From Humulus lupulus (taxonomy: Eukaryota > Streptophyta > Magnoliopsida > Rosales > Cannabaceae): a stretch of 64,000 nucleotides of DNA. The translations under genes were made by a program, and so were the position numbers. Each line of letters begins with the position of its first letter. The stretch's first letter is position 1. Location: positions 275,972,122-276,036,121 of the forward strand of contig NC_084795.1 of the NCBI RefSeq assembly GCF_963169125.1, in the 5' to 3' direction. Positions 48,641 to 57,618 of the stretch are shown in pieces. The notes beneath the pieces were generated by a model. The model was not told the DNA's origin, ran no database searches, and saw nothing but the letters and a program-made list of their open reading frames with translations.

Positions 48641-51184
48641 CTCACTCATCTTATAAGATGTTTCTTCAATAATAATTGGATAATCCTCTCTCTGATTTGC
48701 CACCAGTCTGAGAGTAATAAACTGTATTGAGTTCCATCTATTTAATCATCACCTTCTAACCTTCCCAAAACTTGGAAGTCACAATAAAGTCTTCATCTAA
48801 TAAGATAGACCTTGAGTTCCGTGAAGGCACTCTATCCTTTTTCACCAAGGAACTCGAATACTGATTAGCTGTACTATTCTCTTATCCATAATGATAATAT
48901 GACCTTACTTGGACTACCGGTCCACAATGACTCAATGTTAACTCATACTGATCCATCAACCTGGGAATCCCATCGCGATGCTCACTTATTCCCACTATGA
49001 ATTACCCAAGGGCTGTAATGGCCTTTTCGTTTCTTGATATTCTGTCTTAACCTGTTAACAGGTTAAGAACTTTATACGCATCCCATTACGTCCCTCTTCA
49101 CCTCAGGCTATCACTATAAAGCTCTCACATCCTGTTACCTCTTCACAATGCCTGAATGAAGCGAATAAAAGAATAGCATGAGATTCATCCAGAATCTCTC
49201 AGTTAATCCCAATGTCCATCAGATCCCGAGTCCGATCTTTATACCAGAACAAATCCATATCTTTCGCTGCACAACTCTTAGCTAATCCAACTAAAGCTTT
49301 CCATTCAACCTTGCCCATCTGTGACTCACTTAACTATCTTTCCTTTTTAATCTTTCTTGAGATAATAATCTCAAACAATAAACTGGCCACCTGGCCCACC
49401 AGAAACTCTACTCCAGTCCTGCTCAGATTCTTTAGTCAACATATTGCATAGGCAGTCACTTTCCTCCACCACTAGGATGTCATAACAATCCACTAACTGA
49501 TCCTGGTCTATAAAAGACCCAACACATTTTTCCCCAAGGCACCTGAAATATCTTTACCCACCATGGACACTCCTGTCCCCAAGGCACTCTTCATTCTTGG
49601 CAATTCTCCGCAGAGAAAACACCACTCTACCATCATTTAAAACGATCATAAATCCCATTCAAATAAACATTTGAATGCTCTATTCATCTGACTCACAAAC
49701 ACTTAGCGTTAAACCAATTCTCAAGACATATTCAGCATTTGCAGTGCTCCAAACCAATACTAACACAATCCTTTATATAACTTCCTCTCCCTGATCTCTA
49801 GCTGGTCCTTACCAGATCCAAGATCAACCTTAAAGAATTCCATCTTACTCAACAACTAAACCTTTTAATTCTTATAACTCCACTGAGCCACTCAATACAG
49901 TACTTACATCTGATTCTATTTCTGACACTACTCCAATCACCATTCTAGTCTTTTTATAACAAGAAGCCCTGACAGACCATCTGGTAACACATTCAGAACC
50001 CACAGACTAATCCAGTCTGTCCTGATCTCACTGGTACAATCCAAGTGATATCCATCACGCTAGCTAAGAGCTCCTCACTTCCCCCTGCGCAAAACTCTAG
50101 CTCTCGCTACAAGTATCATAAGCATACAGAACCGTGCACCATACCAACTAACACAAAGCTCTCCACTCCCAAGCCCAAGAATTACTATACTTTCTTTTTC
50201 ATTCACGATTGCTCTTTAATTACTTACCCAATCCAAACCCTGGATCAAACCAAAGCCTGTCATAACCAGCTTTATCAGAATCCCTGATGAGTCCTTTCCA
50301 TAATCCAACTCATCTCTTAAGTTGCCAATACCGTATTACATTTCCCATCACAACATAACCATGTGATCCACATATATACCATCTTTATACCTTTCTCTAT
50401 ATATATACCAACAAAAGAAAAGCATGGCACCAAAGCCAAACAGCATAACTCAAAACTCAGGGCTAGTAAACTGACCTGTCACCCCCGAGGAACTAGTCTC
50501 GGTCTCAGACTCTAATTGCCCTGGAATAAACACTCGAGTTGGAATCGAGCTGTCTATCCTCCTCTGTTCAAGCTCTCTTAGCCTTGGGAAATTCTTCTTA
50601 CGATGTCCAAATATTCCGCAAAAGAAGCATGCCTTTGCTCTGCGTTCTCCCAAATGATGCTTCTTACACCGAGCGCATTCTTGGTATGGCTTCCAACTTT
50701 TCTTCTTGCTTACTCCCATAAGTGGAGATACCACTATCTGAGTTCCGTGCTCTTCAGCACTCTGCTGCCCAATCTGATGTCCTATGCCCTCAACAACAGG
50801 AGCCTTCCCTACCACCTGAGCATAGGTAGAGACTTCATGCACTGGGCCAGCTCTAATGCCCTGAGCTATACCAGGATTGAACCCCTGAACAAACCTTTCC
50901 TTCCGAGCTATATCTGTGGGTACCATATCCAAGGAAAACTTGGCCAACCCATCAAATTTAGTAACATACTCGGTCACCGATACATTACCCTGAACAAGAT
51001 TCAGAAACTCATTCATCTTAGCGGTCTTAGCTGCATCACAATAATACCTCTCATTGAACAGCTGCCTGAATTCTTTCCAATCCATTACAGCTGTATCTCG
51101 TGTCTGGGATACTACCTCCCACCACGTCCGGGCATCCACACATGTAGCACATATCACTCTATCGTGACCCACCAGTCCCATACT
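48641..51184 (-). mobile_element. gag-only Ty3/gypsy-type fragment, copy D1
   Basis: A Gag frame on the minus strand is followed by about 1.8 kb of non-coding DNA, with no pol. 48988-50807 is repeated at 60936-62757 with few differences. Elements that keep gag but not pol are known as TR-GAG, and this may be one, but no LTR pair is visible. The right edge at about 51184 is a junction with LINE-2. Open frames on the plus strand (49212-49451, 50045-50287) are present in both copies only because the copies are similar. Confidence 0.6.
50450..51181 (-). pseudogene. Ty3/gypsy Gag, N-terminally truncated (D1)
   Basis: 243 codons with the retrotransposon Gag core (ARTWWEVVSQTRDTAVMDWKEF, QLFNERYYCDAAKTAKMNEF, VTEYVTKFDGLAKFS, RKERFVQGFNPGI). 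A Cys/His region near the end reads CARCKKHHLGE, then CFFCGIFGHRKKNF. The last knuckle cysteine is Phe here, while copy D2 has the expected Cys. The first codons are cut by the LINE-2 junction, and the ATG at 51181 is probably internal. Confidence 0.8.
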
Positions 51185-51249
51185 ATCAAAAATGGATAAC
51201 GAGTCTTTGTCAGCTCTCGGCGTTAAGAGGTTTCAAAGTAGGGAAAGAT

Positions 51250-51520
51250 TTGGTGGAAGTCAGCCATTTTCAGTTCGCAGACGGCACGATATTTTTTGTG
51301 GAGGATAACGAGTCTTTGTCAGCTCTGTTGGATATTCTGAAAGTTTTTAGTGTTGTTTTTGGACTGTCTATTAACTTGCAGAAGTGCCAGTTATTAGGGA
51401 TTAACTTGGAGGAGGAAATAGTGACGCTTCGTGCTAGAGAGATTGGGTGTGAGGTGGGTCAGTGGCCTATGAAGTATTTGGGTCTTCCTTTGGGGGACTC
51501 TTCCCGTAACAAAGGATTTT
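51250..51520 (+). pseudogene. LINE-2 ORF2, RT fragment
   Basis: Reads VEVSHFQFADGTIFFVEDN, SINLQKCQLLGINL and MKYLGLPLGDSSRNKGF. The catalytic FADD is FADG here (GGC at 51283-51285), so this reverse transcriptase would be dead even without the insertion. The frame is cut at 51520 by the solo LTR. Confidence 0.85.
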
Positions 51521-53433
51521 TGTAGAGTCCAAGAACTTTACTTAGCTAATTGTTTAGTAGTATTATAGTATGTATAGTATTATCTTTGTTACTGTGGATT
51601 TTTGGTTCAGACCGGGAATTATTTGGACACTCATAGTAGTACTTATAAATTTTCTAAGTTTAATCTATAGTTTAAAAATATTAAGTATAACCTAAGGTTT
51701 GATTAATGTGACTGATATTAAGGATTATATTTATTATACTATAAGGTTTAGATATCAACCAATAGGATTTTAAGCACATGTTATGAATGGTGATTAAGGA
51801 TTAAGTATTTTTGAGGATTAAATTTAATAAGGAGTAAAGTTTGAATGTTATAGGGTCAATCAGCAGCTTTGAATATGTTGAGGGCTTAGTCAAGTCTGTT
51901 TACTCCATTCAAACTTAGCTAAAAATGTGTAATTTCGTGTTTAATTATTCAGCGTGTGCCGATATATCGCAGCTATAGGGGGCGATATATCGCAGCACGT
52001 AGATACGGAAAACACGAGACAATGCATGGTCGCCTCGGGCATACTAGCCCAGGCGATATATCGCCTATAGGGGGCGATATATCGCCTCCTTCAGCATATG
52101 TTCAAATGTTTTTGAATTCTTTTCCTTTCAGCCATTCAAACTCCTCCATAAGTCCAGCATCTTTTGAACGAGTCTTCAGCCTCTGCTGAACGATTATTCA
52201 AATGATTTTCACCTAAAAAGCCATTATTTTTATTCAAGTAAAATCAAGATACTTTCTTTCCCAAAGTCTATAAATAGGACCTAGTACCCAGCCATTACTC
52301 ACCTTTTGCTCTAAGTTCTGAAGCTGCTAGTGTTAAGTAAGTGTGAGAGTGTAAACACCTGGTTTGGGAAAATCATAAGCTTAAACATCATAAGCTTATT
52401 AAACACTTTGGGAAGTGAGGTTCTATAGTATTTCGGTTGAGGTGTAGATTGATCTTTCAAGTCTTTGAGGTAACCAAAACTCTAGTTCATTTCTGTATTA
52501 TGTTATTTTCTTTCTCATAGTCTTCTACTCAATCTCTAACCATAATCTTCATTTTGGTTAGGGAAATCTAAGTTCTTGAGCACATAAGTTTCGGTAAGCA
52601 TGTTTCTCAAATGGTTTAGTCTTCCCATTTCCTTTTCATCTTTTTCCTTCTTTCAACTCACTCTTGTTCATTATGGTTTTAGGAGTGTTCCAAAAGTCCC
52701 AACTCAGTCCATTATATCCTGGTAACTTTGGTAAGGAAAATAGGCTAGAATCAATATGTTATATGCTTATGCTATCTTATGTTTTATGTTGTTAAATGTG
52801 TTATGATATGTATGCATGTATGTTTGTAGGCTTGGGCATATGACCCATATGACTAACAAGACCCCAAATGGGTTATGGGCATATGACCTACTTAGCTAGT
52901 AGGACCCCACTAATCCCATGGGCATATGCTTGTTTAGTCTATGGGACCCCAAGTAATAATGGCCATTATAATAAGTGTATGTTATATGTATTATGTTAAG
53001 TCTTTATGTTTCTTATGAAGTTATGTTTATGACGATGTGTTAGATTTTCCTTGCTGGGCATTAGGCTCATTCCTTTTTGTTTTATGTGCAGGAAAATAAG
53101 CGTTAGAGGCGGTAAGATTCGTGACGCTTAGAGGATGTGTATCGATGGTGAATGGAGTCAAGGGGCCGAGCGTTATTCGATTCGAGGATGTAGTTTCTGT
53201 TTTATGTCTTTTTACATGTATTTTCCGCACCATTTATGTAATGTCTTTTATTTTAAATCATGTTTTGTTTTTAAAGACAATGGGATCCCATATCCTTCTT
53301 AGTATTCTATTTATTTGTAAGTAACTCTTATTTTACAAGTTACTCAATAAAATTATGGTATTTTCGTAAAAATGTAAGTTTTATGTATAGTTTCGTTAAT
53401 GGTCCAAATAGACTAGATTAGTGGGTCATTACA
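51521..53433 (+). mobile_element. solo LTR inside LINE-2
   Basis: This 1913-bp LTR starts TGTAGAGTCC and ends GGGTCATTACA, with 5-bp target duplications ATTTT at 51516-51520 and 53434-53438. Removing it with one duplication restores the LINE frame (NKGF joins WEPV). A TATA box (CTATAAATAGG) lies near 52268. Four copies of the palindrome CGATATATCG lie at 51960-52084, and a GGGCATATG repeat lies at about 52835-52950. Ends and size suggest a Ty3/gypsy element that recombined down to one LTR. Confidence 0.92.
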
Positions 53434-54799
53434 ATTTTGGGAGCCTGTGTTGTCTAGTTGTGCAAAGCGGTTGGATAGGTGGAAGTGTGCTTTCCTCTCT
53501 AGGGGAGGCAGATTGACACTTATCCAATCGATCCTTTCTTCTATCCCGGTGTATTATTTGTCGCTTTTTCGTATTCCTAAAGGGGTGGTAGATGTGTTGG
53601 AAAAGCTGATGCGGGACTTTCTTTGGGAAGGTGCGGATCATTCTAAGTCGGATCATCTGGTCTCTTGGAAAGAATTTTGTAAATCTCGGGATCACGGGGG
53701 CCTTGGTATTGGCAATTTGGATGCAAGAAATAAGACTTTCCTCATGAAGTGGCTGTGGCGCTTTCCGATGGAAAAAAACACCTTGTGGCATAGAGTGGTG
53801 ATGAGTAGGTATGGAGGGGATGGAGGTTTTTGGGACACAGGTAGAGGGGGGAGGCTTTCTGTTTGTGGCCCGTGGAAAGATATTTCCGCTCTTTATGAGG
53901 ATTATCTTCAGATGGTAAGTTTCAAGGTGGGGAAGGGGGATCGAATACGCTTTTGGGAAGATATTTGGATTAACGATGCTCCTTTAAAGTATCAGTTCCC
54001 AGATTTATTTTTGATTACAATGTCCAGAAATTGTTTGATAAGAGACTTGGTGGTCTTAAGAGGGGATGCGGGCCTCCAATCTCAGGGATGGGATTTGCGC
54101 TTTAGAAGGAATTTGTTCGATAGGGAGATCACCAGTCTCTCTCAGTTATTACTTTTGTTAGAGAGGGTGTCTCTACCAGGTGTTTTAGAAGATAGGAGGG
54201 CTTGGATACCTGACGTTAACAAAGTATTCTCTTGCAAATCGGCCTTTTCAAGGTTAAGTTATGCTCAGCTGGGTTCTGTTCGGGAGTGGGGAAAGTCTTT
54301 GTGGAAAAGTTTCTCTCCTTCCAGAGTTGAAGTGTTTGGCTGGTTAGTTTTCAACAATAAAATTAATGTTCATGACAACTTGCAAAGAAGAAGACCCCAC
54401 CATTGTTTGTCTCCTGCTTGGTGCGTTTGTTGTAAGCAGGCAGGGGAATCCACTAGTCATTTATTCTTGGAGTGTCATTTTACAAGAGAAGTGTGGGGTA
54501 AAGTCTTAGCTGAGTTTGGTATTCTTTGTTGTATGCCATCTAACTGTTCTCAATTGTTTCTCACTAAGTTAGGGGGCGGCAGGCGAGTTTCTCGTCTTTG
54601 ACAAACTACTGTGTTGGCAACTTTTTGGGCTTTATGGCTTGAGAGAAATAATCGACTTTTCGAAGATATTTGCAATCCTGTAGAGACTATATGGGATAAG
54701 ATAAAATTTTGGGTGGCGACTTGGGTGTATAGAAACAAAGGTTTTGAGGGGGTTGCCTTCTATGACCTTATTATAGATTGGGGCAACTTCTGGATTTAA
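53434..54799 (+). pseudogene. LINE-2 ORF2, C-terminal part with zf-RVT
   Basis: The frame continues with WEPVLSSCAKRLDRWKCAFL, SRGGRLTLIQSILSSIPVYY, GGLGIGNLDARNKTFLMKW and the zf-RVT region (SPSRVEVFGWLVFNNKINV; CVCCKQAGESTSHLFLEC). A TGA at 54599-54601 interrupts it, and the same frame then continues as LATFWALWLERNNRLFEDI to the natural stop at 54799. The TGA is therefore an acquired nonsense change. Confidence 0.88.
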
Positions 54800-54969
54800 T
54801 TTTTGGGGGTGGGATTTGTTGTGGGTTATTTGATTGTTTAGTTTGTTCTCTTTGTAACCACAATATTCCTTCGCCACAAGTGAGGTTTTCAGCTTTTTGA
54901 GTAGAGGTCAGCCTCTTGATCTTTGTCTCTTTTTCAAAAAAAAAAAGTTATACTAATTTATATGCAGGG

Positions 54970-55168
54970 TTCATTGAATGAGATTCTCCTTGAAGACCCA
55001 AAATCTGGAACTACAGACAACGCTGATGAGGATGCCTTGACAAAATTGTATGGTAACCCAAAATTTGGTCGTTTAATCGGACACGGAAGAGGCGTAACAA
55101 GGTCGAAGCTAACTGTTGTTAATATGTGTAATAGCAAGATCTCCAAATTAGAAGAAGAGAAGTTGTAG
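54970..55168 (+). pseudogene. possible CACTA-type (transposase_24-like) C-terminal fragment
   Basis: TTTATATGCAG resembles a splice acceptor. It is followed by an open frame with DEDALTKLYGNPKFGRLIGH and GRGVTRSKLTV, ending in a charged KISKLEEEKL and a stop. The layout resembles the tail of plant En/Spm-associated proteins (transposase_24 type), but I am not certain. It starts right after the LINE-2 poly(A). Confidence 0.4.
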
Positions 55169-55487
55169 AATATTTTGTGCTGAAAGTAGTAATTTTTCAA
55201 TATGTTGAATATTTAAGACTACTTGAATACTTTAAGAACATTTTGTTGTTGATGACAGTGTTGAATGTTTTAAACTAATTTGTGGATTGTTAATATAATG
55301 TTGAATGTTTTTACTATTTGTTATTTGAAAATCAAGTTCATTTGATGATGTTAGTATATATTAGAAACTAATTTTAATTATATAAAAAAATTAAAATATA
55401 ATAGAATAAATTAGTGTTATATAAATGAATATATAATGAGAATTTAAACTTATCTAAATATTAAAATAATACGAAAAATGTGTTATA
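55169..55487. other. AT-rich spacer
   Basis: TTGAATGTTT-TA phrases recur loosely (55200, 55260, 55300). No gene is visible. Confidence 0.5.
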
Positions 55488-55492
55488 ATATC

Positions 55493-56728
55493 TGTTGACT
55501 GTGTTTTTAGCCAACGACATGAGAACGTCAATAACAACAAACCTTCAAGAGAATTTAAACGACACAGACAGTTTAATCAAGAAAAGTAAATAACACAAGA
55601 TTTTATAGTGGTTCAGCCCCGTTCAGTCGGTAATAGCCTAATCCACTTAGAGATTTTATTACTTTATCTACACTCAAGATCAGATGAATCAATGTCAACT
55701 GAGTTTCTTCAGTGTAAATGTTCAGGAATACAAAAAGGGTTCTCTCTCAAGGAAAACGCACTTTCTCTCTCTAGAACTCAGACCCAATCTCAAATTGCCA
55801 AAAGTCCTCTTTTGATCCAATTAACCCTCTATTTATAGGCTTGGGATCCTAAACTGATATCCCTCTAGAATCGGGATATTCTATTATTTATACTTTATTT
55901 AAATTACACAAAATATTCAAAATACAACAGATTCCTCAATTTGAGTGAGGAATGAGAGATTCCCGCGGTGCCCAGACTGATTCTTGCTGAAGTCGTTTCT
56001 GAGAATTTGACGTAGTCTGGTCCATTTATTTGATGAATATCGTCTTCTGGTCGGACATATGCATGCTGGACACCTGCATACGGACCATACCCCTTACTCT
56101 CCTCGGACCAAGATCCGATCACACCCTCCATGGTTCTCCTCGGACTAAGGTCCGAACACATGTTCTGGCTCTCCTCGGACCAAGGGTCCGAGCCACATCT
56201 TAGGGGTACTCCTCGGACCAAGGTCCGAGCCACACTTCTTGTGGCCTCTCCTCGGACTAGGGTCAGAGCCAACCACTTGGCCTCTCCTCGGACTAGGGTT
56301 CGAGCCACACCTTGGCTCTCCTCGGACTAGGGTCCGAGCCAACCACTTGGCCTTTCCTCGGACTAGGGTTCGAGCCACACCTTGGCTCTCCTCGGACCAA
56401 GGTCCGAGCCACACTTCTTGTGGCCTCTCCTTGGACTAGGGTCTGAGCCACACTTCTTGTGGCCTCTCCTTGGACTAGGGTCTGAGCCAACCACTTGGCC
56501 TCTCCTCGGACTAGGTTCCGAGCCAATCACTTGGGGCATCTCCTCGGACTAGGGTCCGAGCATACCATTTGGACTCCTCGGGTGCATTTGGCTTAGTTAT
56601 GACATCTTTCAAGCAGTTCAAACCCTTCATTGATGTATTGGGCTACTACTAAGCCAGATCGCCCAACTATTCCATGCTACTTGTCACCTCTATTGCCACG
56701 TCATCAATCTCCATTTTTGGGGATAACA
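55493..56728 (-). mobile_element. solo LTR with internal GC-rich minisatellite
   Basis: This 1236-bp LTR starts TGTTGACTGTG and ends GGGATAACA. Target duplications ATATC lie at 55488-55492 and 56729-56733. A TATA box on the minus strand (CCTATAAATAGAGG, about 55830-55843) sets the orientation. The part toward 56590 is a minisatellite. No internal element sequence remains. Confidence 0.9.
56094..56590 (-). repeat. CTCGGACTAGGGTCCGAG minisatellite
   Basis: About a dozen imperfect units with the core CTCCTCGGAC-AGGGTCCGAGCC, spaced about 36-60 bp apart and varying between CCAAGG and CTAGGG in the middle. Each core is a near-palindrome. All frames stay open on both strands, which produces false proteins (ARTLVRGEA-type repeats). 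Confidence 0.85.
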
Positions 56729-56769
56729 ATATCTATTACAATAACACTTTTTATAAGTAAAGAATTTTG

Positions 56770-56890
56770 TTATGCAAATTTCATTATATAACACAAATAA
56801 TGTATTATACTAAAGTGTAGTATAACACAAAAAATGTGTTATACTAAATTGTAGTATAACACAAAAAATGAATTATATAACACATTTCAA
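56770..56890 (+). repeat. short AT-rich tandem palindromic repeat
   Basis: TATAACACAAAAAATG-TTATACTAAA-TGTAG is repeated two to three times with a period of about 40 bp. Each unit can fold (TATAACACA with TGTGTTATA). Confidence 0.6.
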
Positions 56891-56898
56891 TACTTATA

Positions 56899-57410
56899 AA
56901 TAATACTAATGAATTTCATTGTAATAAAATATTAAGAAAAATCTAATTTAAAACTATGAATTAAAAAGTTTATTTGATCAAAAAGTTACATGTAAACATA
57001 TATTGTTGACTAACTTTTTTGCTAACAATTAATTAAACTAAAACTTAAAGAAAAATATTGAACACGAATTTTTACGTTGTTCAGGTTGTGAATAAACCCT
57101 CGTCCACGAGTTACCTGTATTAGGATTATATGAGCTTGCAAAGCTCAAGTTCTCTTGGGCAGCGTATAAGCTCACTCTTTAAATAAGAATTGAGATCCTT
57201 TCGCTACAAAAAAGATTGCTTTTGCCGATGCGTTTTTGTGCCAGAAAAAATCATATTTACGCCGGAAAAAGGTCCTCTGGGCTTTGCCGACGTGTTTTTG
57301 CATGGACAAAGGCTAACTATGAAAGTCGGTTGTTAATAGGACTTTTGTCGGCGTAAAACGAACGGCGCGGACAAAAGTATCTTTTACCGACTCAAAGCTA
57401 CGCCGGAAAA
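56899..57410. repeat. kinase C unit, 3' flank (insert-free equivalent of kinase A flank)
   Basis: 56899-56994 matches 1601-1698, and from about 56996 the sequence matches 14753-15175: the LTR-like fragment (57003-57204), then the CACTA-type end (57205-57410). No plastid, LINE or Copia DNA lies between the two parts here. Confidence 0.88.
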
Positions 57411-57618
57411 AGTAATATTTTTTAATATAAAATTAAAATATATAATAAAAATATTTAAATATTTATGTATGCATAAATATGCCGAATCTAAACGGAAAAG
57501 AAATTTTTGTTTACTTATTTTGAAATTCATAAAAATTGAAAAAAGTGGAGATGATATTATAAATTCCAAAGTAGAGCATGGTGATAAGTTGCAAGAAACA
57601 TCTTTGAATTTAATGAAC

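Larger units (their letters stand above)
51185..54946 (+). mobile_element. LINE-2: 5'-truncated LINE split by a solo LTR
   Basis: RT fragment, C-terminal domain, 3' UTR and an A-run (54936-54946) of an L1-type LINE. The 5' part is missing at a junction with the D1 Gag. A 1.9-kb solo LTR sits at 51521-53433. The sequence differs from LINE-1, so it is another family. Confidence 0.88.

Noticed and set aside
55904..56526. Long open frames on both strands with repeated ARTLVRGEA or SSDQGSEP peptides
   Set aside because: They are by-products of a GC-rich minisatellite without stops, inside a solo LTR.
56094..56590. CRISPR-like array
   Set aside because: Plant nuclear context, units and spacers vary together, and no cas genes are present: a minisatellite.
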